Of a stretch of 43,146 nucleotides of DNA, positions 26,635-35,515 are shown piece by piece; the first letter of the stretch is position 1, and every line of letters begins with the position of its first letter. The position numbers and the translations under genes are program-made. Source of the stretch: Paenibacillus contaminans (GTDB lineage: Bacteria; Bacillota; Bacilli; Paenibacillales; NBRC-103111). Location: NCBI RefSeq assembly GCF_003285015.1, contig NZ_QMFB01000039.1:28907-72052 (forward strand), given 5' to 3'. The notes beneath the pieces are model-generated. The model had not been told where the DNA came from. It made no database searches and saw only the letters and a list, made by a program, of their open reading frames with translations.

Positions 26635-27708
26635 GTGACTCTGGCACAAATGCAGAGGCAAGATATAGAAAGCATGATTCAAAAAGTCATCAGCGGCATG
26701 AAAAATCTGGAGGTAACGATCCAGGAAGACACGCCGGTAAGCATCATTACGATGGACAAGTGGGACTGGTCGCAAGGAGTCGGGTTGTTCTCGCTGTACT
26801 TGTACTACAAGGAAACCGGCAACCGCGATATTCTTACGTATTTGACGGACTGGTTCGACAGCCGGATCCGCGAGGGGCTCCCCCCGAAAAACGTAAACAC
26901 GATGTGTCCGCTGCTTACGTTAAGTTATGTTTATGAAGAAACGCGCAATCCGGAATATTTGCGGATTTGCGAGGAGTGGGCCAGCTATGCGGCCGACGAG
27001 ATGCCGCGCACGCCGGAATTCGGAATTACCCATGAAACGATCGACAATGCGAACGAAGGCGAGCTGTGGGACGATACGCTTTATATGACGGTATTGTTCA
27101 TGGGCCGAATGGGAATCGTGCTGGACAAGGACCATTACGTTCAGGAGAGCATCCGGCAGTTCCTCGTCCATCTTAAATATTTGACCGACAAGAAAACGGG
27201 GCTGTTCTTCCATGGCTGGAACTTCGTAGAACGCCATAATTTCGCGGAAGCGCTCTGGGGACGCGGCAATGCTTGGTATACGGCGGGTTTGGTCGATTAC
27301 CTCGATATCGTCAAAATACCGCTCGGCGTGGAAGTATTCCTGCTCTCTTCCCTGGAACGACAAATCCAGAAGCTGACGGAGCTGCAGCGGCCGAGCGGCA
27401 TGTGGACGACGCTGCTGGACGATCCGGCTTCGTACGAGGAAACCTCGGCAACCGCCGGGTTCGCTTACGGGATTTTGAAGGCGGTCCGCAAGGGCTACAT
27501 CAGCGAGGTTTACAAGGAAGTCGGGCTGCGGGCGCTTGAGGCGGTCATCGCCAAGATTGACGCCAAAGGAGCCGTACACGGCGTATCCTACGGGACGCGG
27601 ATGGGGCGTACGCTCCAGTTCTACCGCGACATTCCGGTTTGCCCGATGCCTTACGGGCAGTCGATGACGCTGCTCATGCTTGTGGAGAGTTTGCATCACG
27701 TCGATTAA
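26635..27708 (+). CDS. GH105/GH88-type unsaturated glucuronyl hydrolase
   Basis: The protein has 357 residues. I choose GTG 26635 because AGGGAGGT lies 8-9 nt upstream; GTG 26626 overlaps it. An (alpha/alpha)6 barrel of the YteR/YesR family: MDKWDWSQGVGLFSLYLYY, GELWDDTLYMTVLFMGR with the catalytic Asp at about residue 146, HGWNFVERHNFAEALWGRGNAWYTAG (about 192-218), and ATAGFAYGILKAV. It hydrates and removes the 4,5-unsaturated uronic acid left by polysaccharide lyases, in the cytoplasm. It is the first gene downstream of the YesMN pair and the first with the shared promoter, and its presence is the strongest sign that the locus works with lyases. Confidence 0.92.
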   Translation: MTLAQMQRQDIESMIQKVISGMKNLEVTIQEDTPVSIITMDKWDWSQGVGLFSLYLYYKETGNRDILTYLTDWFDSRIREGLPPKNVNTMCPLLTLSYVYEETRNPEYLRICEEWASYAADEMPRTPEFGITHETIDNANEGELWDDTLYMTVLFMGRMGIVLDKDHYVQESIRQFLVHLKYLTDKKTGLFFHGWNFVERHNFAEALWGRGNAWYTAGLVDYLDIVKIPLGVEVFLLSSLERQIQKLTELQRPSGMWTTLLDDPASYEETSATAGFAYGILKAVRKGYISEVYKEVGLRALEAVIAKIDAKGAVHGVSYGTRMGRTLQFYRDIPVCPMPYGQSMTLLMLVESLHHVD

Positions 27709-27744
27709 GGCGCAGCGGCTTCCGAGTGTTCGGAAGCGGGCGCC
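27709..27744 (+). terminator. Hairpin after the GH105-like gene
   Basis: GCTTCCGA (27718-27725) pairs with TCGGAAGC (27730-27737), with further GGCGC/GCGCC pairing outside. It begins directly after the stop and has no T tract. Confidence 0.5.
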
Positions 27745-27903
27745 ATAGCTTAATGGACAATCGTCATTCATTCCGCGTTAATTGTGGGATGGATGGCGAT
27801 TTTTGTTTGGCCGAAGCTTACCGGCAATCTTATTAACTCAACTGAATAAACCACACCTCTGGCCTCCTTTGAACAGGCTTTTTTACAGCGCTCCCGGCAG
27901 GTC

Positions 27904-27964
27904 AAGAAACCTAATAAAAAGTCAATGTAGCCGTATATAATAGACGGCTTTTTTTCATTAGAAT
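27904..27964 (+). promoter_or_regulatory. Shared regulon promoter, copy 2 (ABC exporter operon)
   Basis: The box AAGAAACCTAATAAAA (27904-27919) is followed by TATAAT at the -35 position (27936-27941) and TAGAAT at the -10 position (27959-27964), 17 bp apart. It drives the exporter, lyase and M20 operon. A terminator (27929-27955) lies inside this promoter. Confidence 0.75.
27929..27955 (+). terminator. Intrinsic terminator embedded in promoter copy 2
   Basis: AGCCGT (27929-27934) pairs with ACGGCT (27944-27949), followed by seven T (27949-27955). It probably ends the GH105-like transcript exactly within the next operon's promoter. Confidence 0.65.
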
Positions 27965-28024
27965 GATCCCAAAATGAAAACATGGCGAGGAAAGCATCGT
28001 CCGCCGATGAAGGGGATAACATCC

Positions 28025-29800
28025 ATGGAAGTGTTCAGATCGCTGAAAGAGTATTATTGGCGCGAAAGGAAGCTGCTCGTTCTTGCGATTGTCTTTCTGC
28101 TGAGCAGCACGGCGCTCGGTCTGGTATACCCGCTGCTGCTGCGCTACTTGATCGATGATGTGATTATGAAGGGGCAGTTCGAAAAGGTGCTCGGTCTGGC
28201 CGTTCTTATGATTTCGGTCGTGGCCGTCAAGGCTTCCTTCAGCTTCGCCTTCGGCCATTTCGGCGGACTTGCGGGGAATCGGATCGCCTTCAATTTGCGC
28301 AACGCGCTGTACCGGAAATTGCAAAATCTTTCGTTCTCCTATTACGACAAAGCCAAAACCGGCGATCTGATGTCGAGGGTAACGGGGGACTTGGAAACGT
28401 TTCGCCATTTTATGGGCTACGAGCTGCCGCATATGTTCAATTTTTGCGCCAGCATCCTGTTCGGCTCCGCCGTCATGTTCACGATATCGTGGAAGCTGAC
28501 GCTGTTCGTGCTCGCGTCGATGCCGCTGCTTATATATTTGGCGGTGCGTTTTCAGTCGCGGGTCCAGCCTGCACTTCGGTCCATCCGGACGTCGGTAAGC
28601 CAGTTGACGGCCGTCGTTCAAGAGAATATCTCAGGCGTGCGTACGGTCAAAGCGTTCGGCCGCGAGCCTTACGAAATCGATAAGTTTGCCAGGCAGAGCG
28701 AGAGCTACAAGGACATCAGCGTCAAAACGGGCTACATCCTGTCCAACTACATTCCGGTGATGGAATGGACGGTTAATCTGAGCGTCGTCATCCTTATGGG
28801 AGCGGGCGGTTATCTTGTGCTGAACAATGCGCTTACGCTCGGCGAACTCGTTGCTTTTTTCAGCCTGGTTTGGTATATCATCGGACCGCTCTGGCATACC
28901 GGTCATCACATCAACATCTACGCGCAGTCCAAAACGTCGGCGGAACGCGTGTCGGAAGTGCTCCACCATTACGTGCAAATCAAAGACAAGGCGGACGCGA
29001 AGCCTATGCCGGCGGGAAGCGTCGAGGGCCGTATCCGGTTCGAGGACGTTACGTTCGCCTACGACGGCAAAACGCCTGCGCTCGCGCATATCGATATCGA
29101 TGTCCGGCCTGGAACGGCGATCGGGATTTTAGGCGGCACGGGCTCCGGCAAATCAACGATCATCCAGCTGCTGATGCGCGCCTATGACGTTACGCAAGGG
29201 CGAATTATGCTGGACGGGAACGACATTCGCGATCTGCGGCTGGAGGATTTGCGCCGGGAAATGGCGTTCGTCTTCCAGGAAACGTTCCTGTTCTCCTCGA
29301 CGATCCGCAATAATATCGCTTACGGGATCGGCGATGTAAGCATGGACGAGATCATCTCGGCCGCAAAGCTTGTGCAGGCGCACGATTTTATCATGGAGCT
29401 GCCGGAAGGCTACGACACCGTCGTCGGCGAAAGAGGTCTCGGCCTGTCGGGCGGGCAGAAGCAGCGGATCGCGATCGCAAGGGCGCTGATCAAACGGCCG
29501 AAGCTGCTTATTCTGGACGATGCGACAAGCGCTGTCGATATGGAGACGGAGCATGCGATTCAGATGGGGCTGAGTTCCTTGCAGGACTGTACGGTGATCA
29601 TCATCGCCCATCGCATTTCCTCGCTGCAGCACGCGGACGAAATTATCGTGCTGGACGAAGGGCGGATCGCGGAACGGGGCACCCACCGAGAGCTGCTCAA
29701 CAGGCACGGGCGTTATGCGGAGACGTACCGGATCCAGCATGAGGACAATGCGCCAAAAAAGCCGGAGGCGGAAGAGAGGAGGCTGGTCTATCATGAGTAA
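28025..29800 (+). CDS. ABC exporter half-transporter, subunit with degenerate ATPase site
   Basis: The protein has 591 residues. I choose ATG 28025 (MEVFRSLKEYYW) after GAAGGGG; ATG 27974 would be almost at the predicted transcript start. Six membrane helices with an exporter-type transmembrane domain are followed by an ATPase: Walker A GGTGSGKST (about residues 370-378), signature LSGGQKQ (about 474), Walker B LLILDDATS in which Asp replaces the catalytic Glu, and the H-loop IIIAHR. With the next gene, which it overlaps by 8 bp, it should form a heterodimer of the BmrCD/TM287-288 type. The transported compound is unknown; a drug-, peptide- or glycan-related substrate is possible. Confidence 0.9.
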   Translation: MEVFRSLKEYYWRERKLLVLAIVFLLSSTALGLVYPLLLRYLIDDVIMKGQFEKVLGLAVLMISVVAVKASFSFAFGHFGGLAGNRIAFNLRNALYRKLQNLSFSYYDKAKTGDLMSRVTGDLETFRHFMGYELPHMFNFCASILFGSAVMFTISWKLTLFVLASMPLLIYLAVRFQSRVQPALRSIRTSVSQLTAVVQENISGVRTVKAFGREPYEIDKFARQSESYKDISVKTGYILSNYIPVMEWTVNLSVVILMGAGGYLVLNNALTLGELVAFFSLVWYIIGPLWHTGHHINIYAQSKTSAERVSEVLHHYVQIKDKADAKPMPAGSVEGRIRFEDVTFAYDGKTPALAHIDIDVRPGTAIGILGGTGSGKSTIIQLLMRAYDVTQGRIMLDGNDIRDLRLEDLRREMAFVFQETFLFSSTIRNNIAYGIGDVSMDEIISAAKLVQAHDFIMELPEGYDTVVGERGLGLSGGQKQRIAIARALIKRPKLLILDDATSAVDMETEHAIQMGLSSLQDCTVIIIAHRISSLQHADEIIVLDEGRIAERGTHRELLNRHGRYAETYRIQHEDNAPKKPEAEERRLVYHE

Positions 29801-31595
29801 TCAGAATCGGAATCAGAGGTTCATTTACAGCGAGGACGAAGAGATGGAGAAGGCGTTCGACTGGAGCCAGCTCCGCCGGCTGGCCGGATACTTGAAGCCT
29901 TACCGCAGACAGCTGCTGCCGGTCATTTTGGTCATGATGATATTAGGGGCGCTTACGAAGCTGGCGATTCCTCTGCTCTTGAGCATGGCGATCGACAAGG
30001 CGCTGTTAGGCAATGACGGAAACTTGCTGGCCGTTTACGTCGGAACGATGCTCGTGCTTTACGGGGTGCAATGGGCGGCGAACAGCTACCGCACCCGGTA
30101 CACCAGCCTGATCGGGCAAAAGGTGATTCATGATCTTCGGTTCGATTTGTTTAAGCATATTCAGCAGCTGTCCTTCCGGTTTTTCGATAAACGTCCGGCG
30201 GGCTCCGTGCTTGTCAGAGTTACGAACGACGTTAATGCGCTCCAGGATCTATTCACCAACGGAGCCGTCAATCTGATGATCGATTGCGTGCAGCTAAGCG
30301 GGATCATCGTCATTCTTCTGATGCTGAACTTCAAGCTGGCGCTGGCGATCATCATTACGGTTCCGCTGATGTTCTTCGTCTCGCATACGCTGCGGAGCCG
30401 CATCCGGAGAGCTTGGCAGGAAGTGCGTTCCCGCCAGTCCCGGATCAACGCGCATTTGAACGAGAGCATCCAGGGTATCCGGGTGACCCAGGCTTTCGTT
30501 CAGGAAAACAACAATATCGACTACTTCTCCGATATGAACGAAGGAAACCGCAAATCGTGGAACAAGGCGATTACGCTGAACATGAGCTTCGGACCGCTGA
30601 TTGAAGTGACGGCGGCGGTCGGCACGTTCATTTTGTTCTGGTACGGCTCGAAGCTAGTGGAATCGAATGCGATTACGGTCGGGCTGCTTGTGGCGTTCGC
30701 CAATTACATCGGAAACTTCTGGGAGCCGATCAATCGGCTGGGCGCAATGTACCAGCAGGTGCTTGTCGCCATGGCGTCGTCGGAGCGCATCTTCGAATTT
30801 ATGGACGAAAAACCGATCGTGCAGGAAAAGAAAAACGCGATAACGCTGCCGCCGGTTCAAGGACGCATCCGCTTCGACAATATCGTGTTCGAGTACGAGG
30901 AGGGCCGTCCCGCTTTGAAGGGGATCAGTCTCGACGTGAAGGAGGGGCAATCGATCGCGCTGGTCGGCCATACCGGCTCGGGCAAAAGCACGATCGTTAA
31001 CTTGCTCTGCCGGTTTTACGATCCGGTACGCGGAAGGGTGCTGATCGACGGCCACGATCTGCGCGACGTCAGGCTGGACAGTTTGCGGTCCCAAGTCGGG
31101 ATCGTCATGCAGGACACGTTTATTTTCTCCGGCACGATTATGGATAACATCCGCTTCGGACGATTGGAGGCGACCGACGAGGAAGTGATGGCTGCAGCCA
31201 AGGCCGTGCATGCGCATGATTTTATCGTCAAGCTGCAGAACGGCTACCACACGGAAGTGGAGGAGCGGGGCTCGATGCTGTCGATGGGACAGCGCCAGCT
31301 GCTGTCGTTTGCGCGGGCGCTGCTCGCGAATCCGCGAATTTTGATTTTGGATGAAGCGACTGCGAGCATCGATACCGAAACGGAGGTCAAAATCCAGGAG
31401 GCGCTCAAGACGCTGCTGGCCGGCCGAAACTCGTTCATTATCGCGCACAGGCTGAGCACGATCCGCAGCGCCGATCAGATCGTCGTGCTCGATCACGGGC
31501 AAATCAAGGAGCAGGGCTCCCATGACGAGCTGCTGAACAACCAAGGCGTGTATCACGGTTTAATCGAGGCCCAGTTCCGTTTCATGGCTTCATAA
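29793..31595 (+). CDS. ABC exporter half-transporter, subunit with canonical catalytic Glu
   Basis: The protein has 600 residues. Start ATG 29793 follows GAGAGGAGG and lies inside the end of the partner gene. An N-terminal extension (SNQNRNQRFIYSEDEEMEKAFDW) precedes six membrane helices. The ATPase has Walker A GHTGSGKST (about 392), a degenerate signature LSMGQRQ (about 496), Walker B ILILDEATA with the catalytic Glu, and IIAHRLST. Together with the partner, one composite site is intact (this Walker B plus the partner's LSGGQ) and the other is degenerate, the known pattern of asymmetric heterodimeric exporters. It lies in the operon of the lyase-like and M20 genes. Confidence 0.9.
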   Translation: MSNQNRNQRFIYSEDEEMEKAFDWSQLRRLAGYLKPYRRQLLPVILVMMILGALTKLAIPLLLSMAIDKALLGNDGNLLAVYVGTMLVLYGVQWAANSYRTRYTSLIGQKVIHDLRFDLFKHIQQLSFRFFDKRPAGSVLVRVTNDVNALQDLFTNGAVNLMIDCVQLSGIIVILLMLNFKLALAIIITVPLMFFVSHTLRSRIRRAWQEVRSRQSRINAHLNESIQGIRVTQAFVQENNNIDYFSDMNEGNRKSWNKAITLNMSFGPLIEVTAAVGTFILFWYGSKLVESNAITVGLLVAFANYIGNFWEPINRLGAMYQQVLVAMASSERIFEFMDEKPIVQEKKNAITLPPVQGRIRFDNIVFEYEEGRPALKGISLDVKEGQSIALVGHTGSGKSTIVNLLCRFYDPVRGRVLIDGHDLRDVRLDSLRSQVGIVMQDTFIFSGTIMDNIRFGRLEATDEEVMAAAKAVHAHDFIVKLQNGYHTEVEERGSMLSMGQRQLLSFARALLANPRILILDEATASIDTETEVKIQEALKTLLAGRNSFIIAHRLSTIRSADQIVVLDHGQIKEQGSHDELLNNQGVYHGLIEAQFRFMAS

Positions 31596-31659
31596 ATAGG
31601 AAGTTTAAAAATGACCATATCGCAATGCCACCATTGAGTCCGAAAAGGCGGGGGAAACC

Positions 31660-33852
31660 ATGAGTAAAGCGAAGTATTTGGCCTATATCGAGAAAGCGCT
31701 GGCATACGGCCGCGAGACGTACAACGAGCATATAGAAGGTTGGAAGCAATCGTATAAGCCCGACCAGTTTCTCGGCATGTACACGGCGCCGGGCATCATT
31801 CCCGTGCAGGTTCAGCTGGAAGGCTTCATGTACAGCGTTACGGGCGATCTCGAATATGCCCAGAAGGCCAAGGAAGGCTTGCTCGAGGCGGACACCTATT
31901 TGTCGATCGTACCGGAGGAGCATATACAGAGGCATCCGGAGTATGCCAAAGGCGTTCCGGCCTTCGAGCCGATGTTTCAAGGCCCTCATTTTCTGTACGG
32001 ATATTTGTTCATCAAGGACAGCGGCGTCGTGAACGAGCAGGAGCGGCTGCGCATCGAGCAGTCGATCCGCAGCTGCGTGGACGGTTTGTTCCACTATCCC
32101 GAGTGGGGAGCGCATAACCGCTCGATGCTGCGCGTCTGGGCGTTGTCGCTTGCGATCGAAGCGCTGGGCGATACGGAGGAGACGAGGCGCTGGGATAAAA
32201 TGCGGACGTACCTGGCGGAGGAATCGTTCGGCAAATGGTCGATCGAGGACGCGCAGCTCTACATTATTCTTTGGCTGGCCTCCTGTCATGAATATGCGAA
32301 ATACGCGGGGCGCGAGGACGAGTACTTCAAGCTGCCGCAAACCAAATACTATTTCGATTACCTCGTCCGCATTTTGACTCCGGAGGGTTTCGTTCCCGAC
32401 TACGGGGACTCGCATTTCGGCTCCAACTGGTACCTGTGGCTCTCCTGTTTGGAGAAAGGGGCGGCCGTTTACAAAGACGGGCATATGAAATATGCCGCGG
32501 ACAAAGTATTCGAGTTCGGGATGGCGTTCGCCGGAGAACAGGTATCGATCGGCCTTGCCGCTTATTTGACCTATGCGTATATGTGGGCGGACGACGAGGT
32601 GGAGCCGGTCAAGCCGGATTGGGGAAGCGAGGAGCTGCTGGAGGACGTCGTCGGCAAAAAGATCGTTTTCCGCGACGGCTGGAACGAGGAAGATACCTAT
32701 CTGCTGTTCAATTACCGCGACGAGGGCAATTATGCGTTCACCTCCCGCAACTATTTGCGGCATACGATTTCCGTCAAAGCGGAGAAGGCGCATCACGGCC
32801 ACAGCGACGAAAATTCGGTCAGCCTGCTGGTGAAGGACCGCAACGTCCTGCTGTATGAAGGCGGCTATAGGGAAGTATCGCCGAACGGCAAATACCGCAA
32901 CGATATTTATCATAACCGGCTCGTTTTCCGGGAAGGGGAGCGGTCGGCGGGCAGCTTGTACGATTTTATTCATGATGCAGGGTACTACAAACAAGCGATC
33001 ACCGAAAAAATCCATATGCAGAAGTTCGCCCCGGTCGAGTACAGCCGGACACGTCTTTATGACGTCGCCCGCAAAATAACATGGGACCGCTGCATGACCT
33101 ATATCAAGGAAGACGGCGTTTTTATCGTCGTGGATTGGACGAAAGCGGGGGAGGCGCAGACGCTTACTACGGCCAATCTGTGGCATACCGGATTTGTCCT
33201 GGAGCAAGGGGAAGGTTTCTTCGACACTTGCGTTCCGCATATTTATCGGGGGCCGGGTGACCAGAACCCCTACAAGAACCGCAGCGACTGGGCGCTGGCG
33301 ATCGAATTTCCGGGCAGCGGCCGGGATATCGGCCAGGAGGCGATCAAGCGCTGTTACGGCGACGCCGTCATGCTGTATGAAGCGGAATCGGGCCGTGTGG
33401 AGCAGGGTGGGATGCGCGCCTATGTGACGGTGCTGACGCCGCACCGCCGCACGGTGCCGGCCGGGCAAGCGACAGGCCGCGTTTCGGTCGAAGCCCTGCC
33501 GGATCATGCAGATATGCTGTCGCTTCGCTACCAAGGCCAAGGCGGGTCGGCCGTACACCTCGCATACAAGCTCGATTTGGAGAAAGGCTTGCTCGACCCG
33601 TCGCTTTATCCGAGATACACATGGGAAGCGGGACGCATCGATTACGGACGCCTGGCGACAGATGCGGATTTTGCATTCGTCAAGGAAGAGAACGGAGGCT
33701 TGCGTTACGGCTTCGTCAACGGGTGCAGATTGGAGTTTGACGGTATCGAACGGTTTGCGACGCCGAAGCTTTCCTCCTACCAGTTCGAATCGAAAAGCTG
33801 GGCGATCGTCGATCATAAGTGGAGAGCATGGGATGGAGACGTCTCTTTATGA
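31660..33852 (+). CDS. Heparinase II/III-like (DUF2264-type) protein, candidate lyase
   Basis: The protein has 730 residues, RBS GGCGGGGGAAA. The N-terminal half is an (alpha/alpha) toroid (WGAHNRSMLRVWALSLAIEALG, about 149; FVPDYGDSHFGSNWYLWL). The middle and C-terminal part is a beta-sheet domain with the superfamily mark KAHHGHSDENSVSLLV (about 375-390), GGYREVSPNGKYRNDIYHNRLVF and VFIVVDWTKAG. This architecture is that of heparinase-type lyases; Asn, His and Tyr candidates are present. I could also see it assigned to DUF2264. No signal peptide, so it should act on imported material. It overlaps the M20 gene by 4 bp and is third in the exporter operon. Substrate unknown. Confidence 0.8.
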   Translation: MSKAKYLAYIEKALAYGRETYNEHIEGWKQSYKPDQFLGMYTAPGIIPVQVQLEGFMYSVTGDLEYAQKAKEGLLEADTYLSIVPEEHIQRHPEYAKGVPAFEPMFQGPHFLYGYLFIKDSGVVNEQERLRIEQSIRSCVDGLFHYPEWGAHNRSMLRVWALSLAIEALGDTEETRRWDKMRTYLAEESFGKWSIEDAQLYIILWLASCHEYAKYAGREDEYFKLPQTKYYFDYLVRILTPEGFVPDYGDSHFGSNWYLWLSCLEKGAAVYKDGHMKYAADKVFEFGMAFAGEQVSIGLAAYLTYAYMWADDEVEPVKPDWGSEELLEDVVGKKIVFRDGWNEEDTYLLFNYRDEGNYAFTSRNYLRHTISVKAEKAHHGHSDENSVSLLVKDRNVLLYEGGYREVSPNGKYRNDIYHNRLVFREGERSAGSLYDFIHDAGYYKQAITEKIHMQKFAPVEYSRTRLYDVARKITWDRCMTYIKEDGVFIVVDWTKAGEAQTLTTANLWHTGFVLEQGEGFFDTCVPHIYRGPGDQNPYKNRSDWALAIEFPGSGRDIGQEAIKRCYGDAVMLYEAESGRVEQGGMRAYVTVLTPHRRTVPAGQATGRVSVEALPDHADMLSLRYQGQGGSAVHLAYKLDLEKGLLDPSLYPRYTWEAGRIDYGRLATDADFAFVKEENGGLRYGFVNGCRLEFDGIERFATPKLSSYQFESKSWAIVDHKWRAWDGDVSL

Positions 33853-35264
33853 TAATCGGGCACGAAATTCACAAATATCGCGAAGCGATTGCCGCCGGCA
33901 TCTCGGAGCTCGTGCAAATACGCAGCGTCCAGGAGGCTCCGGAGCCGGGCAAGCCGTTCGGACCCGGGGTCGACCGGGCTTTGCGGCATATGCTGGGGCT
34001 GGCGGAGTCGCTCGGCTTCGAAACGACTAATGTGGACGGCTACGCAGGCCATGCCGAATACGGCCAAGGCGGCGGGCTTGCCGCGGTGCTTGTTCATCTG
34101 GACACCGTTGAAGAAGGGGAAGGATGGACTTACCCGCCGCTCGGCGGCATTATCGAGGACGGCAAAATTATCGGAAGAGGGGCTTCCGATAATAAGGGAC
34201 CCGCGGTGGTTGCTTTATACGCGCTGAAGACGCTGAAAGATATGGGCATTGCCGGCAACCGCCGGCTTCGCTTGATTTTCGGCACGAATGAGGAAAGCGG
34301 CATGAAGGATCTCGACTATTATTTCGGGAAGGAGCCGCTGCCGGAAATGGCGTTCGCGCCGGACGCAGGATACCCGATTTTTAATGTCGAGATGGGCAAC
34401 ATGAACGTGGAGCTCTCGTGCGAAGGCAGAGGGGAAGCGGCAGAGGGCAAGCCGAAGCTTCCCCTTTTGTCACTGAAAGGCGGAAATACGCTCACGCTCA
34501 TACCGAAGACGTGCACGGCGCTAGTTTCGCTCGCGAACCTCGACGAGCGGCAGGCGGAAGACGTACGCCGGCTGGTCGAAAGCCATGCGAACATGTCGGC
34601 GGCATATGCGCCGGGCAAGGTGCTGGAGCTGAAGGCTGACAACGAGCCGGCGGAGGGCGGTCCGACGGGCTCGCGAAACGCGATCGCCAATATGGCCGCT
34701 TTTTTGCTTTTGTTGGACATGGATACCGGCGTGAACGGGTTCCTGCGCTTTTTGCACGAGAAGCTGGGCGCGGAGACGAACGGTTTATCGCTCGGCATCG
34801 CCTGCAGCGACAGCGAATCGGGCGGGCTTGTCGTTTATCTCCGTACGATAACCTACGGCCCCGGCGGCGCGCGGGCGCTTTGCAATATCCGATATCCCGT
34901 CAGCCAAAACGGGGAGCGGATATTCGCTGCGGTCAGCCGTATTGCGCAGGGTTATGGCATCGCCGCCGAACAGACGCGTCATCTGCTTCCCGTATACGTG
35001 CCGGAAACCCATCCGGTCATCGTCCGGCTAAGCCGCGCCTACGAGATAATGACCGGCGAGAAGGCCGTCATGCTGCGTATGGGTGCGGGTACGTATGCCC
35101 GAAAGCTTAGGAATAACGGCGTCGCGTTCGGCGCGGGACTTCCCGGCGGCGTCGATACCCATGTGCATCAAGCCGATGAGTTCATTTTCATAGACGACAT
35201 GATGCGGCATGCGGAAATTTGCTTGCAGGGGATGTACGAGCTGCTGACGGACAATAACAAATAA
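33849..35264 (+). CDS. PepV-like M20 metallopeptidase paralogue lacking the lid histidine
   Basis: The protein has 471 residues. ATG 33849 overlaps the stop of the lyase-like gene (ATGA). The M20 metal ligands are all visible: VHLDTV, GRGASDNKGP, GTNEESGM, FAPDAGYP and the final His in HVHQADEF. The usual lid-domain motif GKSGHGSYP is replaced: the aligned stretch reads NEPAEGGPTGSRNAI, so the His that stabilises the transition state in PepV is missing. The paralogue at 41444-42841 keeps it. Possible roles are dipeptide cleavage, or removal of an amino acid or acyl group linked by an amide to the sugar; the change suggests altered or lost activity. Confidence 0.88.
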   Translation: MIIGHEIHKYREAIAAGISELVQIRSVQEAPEPGKPFGPGVDRALRHMLGLAESLGFETTNVDGYAGHAEYGQGGGLAAVLVHLDTVEEGEGWTYPPLGGIIEDGKIIGRGASDNKGPAVVALYALKTLKDMGIAGNRRLRLIFGTNEESGMKDLDYYFGKEPLPEMAFAPDAGYPIFNVEMGNMNVELSCEGRGEAAEGKPKLPLLSLKGGNTLTLIPKTCTALVSLANLDERQAEDVRRLVESHANMSAAYAPGKVLELKADNEPAEGGPTGSRNAIANMAAFLLLLDMDTGVNGFLRFLHEKLGAETNGLSLGIACSDSESGGLVVYLRTITYGPGGARALCNIRYPVSQNGERIFAAVSRIAQGYGIAAEQTRHLLPVYVPETHPVIVRLSRAYEIMTGEKAVMLRMGAGTYARKLRNNGVAFGAGLPGGVDTHVHQADEFIFIDDMMRHAEICLQGMYELLTDNNK

Positions 35265-35270
35265 GAAGTA

Positions 35271-35331
35271 AAGAAATCTAATAAAAAGTAAAAATCCTAA
35301 CATGTAAACCGTTTTCACTTGCGCTTATACT
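35271..35331 (+). promoter_or_regulatory. Shared regulon promoter, copy 3 (ABC permease operon)
   Basis: The box AAGAAATCTAATAAAA (35271-35286) starts 6 bp after the M20 stop. TGTAAA (35303-35308) is at the -35 position and TATACT (35326-35331) at the -10, 17 bp apart. A sequence TGTAAACCGTTTTCA in the spacer is close to a cre site but one base too long. The predicted leader to the permease gene is about 230 nt. Confidence 0.75.
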
Positions 35332-35346
35332 AGCAATATGCCGAAG

Positions 35347-35391
35347 AAGCCGTTCGTCGGCTGGACCTTTTCCAGATAGAACGGCTTTTTT
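35347..35391 (+). terminator. Terminator-like hairpin in the permease operon leader
   Basis: AAGCCGTTC (35347-35355) pairs with GAACGGCTT (35379-35387), with an inner stem CTGGA/TCCAG and a run of six T (35386-35391). It lies about 10 nt downstream of the transcript start predicted from promoter copy 3 and well upstream of the permease gene, so it may be an attenuator or yield a short RNA. No second clear promoter follows it. Confidence 0.7.
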
Positions 35392-35515
35392 GCAGCAAAC
35401 GCTTGAACCGCCGGATGCCGCTAGGAAACGGAGCAGCCGGCCGAGCATAGCATTCTGGGATGTTCAGAAGAAACCCCTTCGCAGCTCCAGGAACGCAAGA
35501 AATGTTGTGTCAATT

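Noticed and set aside
27974..28024. Upstream start (ATG 27974) for the first exporter subunit
   Set aside because: It lies only about 10 nt after the -10 of promoter copy 2, leaving almost no leader and no RBS; ATG 28025 has GAAGGGG at a proper distance.
31582..33816. A 744-codon open frame on the minus strand
   Set aside because: It lies opposite the heparinase-like gene, has no family motifs and no RBS, and its composition (rich in Arg, His, Asp) is that of the reverse of a GC-rich coding strand.
28007..35264. A transport system for sugar import made of the two exporter-like subunits
   Set aside because: Each subunit fuses membrane domain and ATPase in exporter order and there is no dedicated binding protein; the LplABC-type genes already supply the importer. 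Uptake by this pair cannot be fully excluded.
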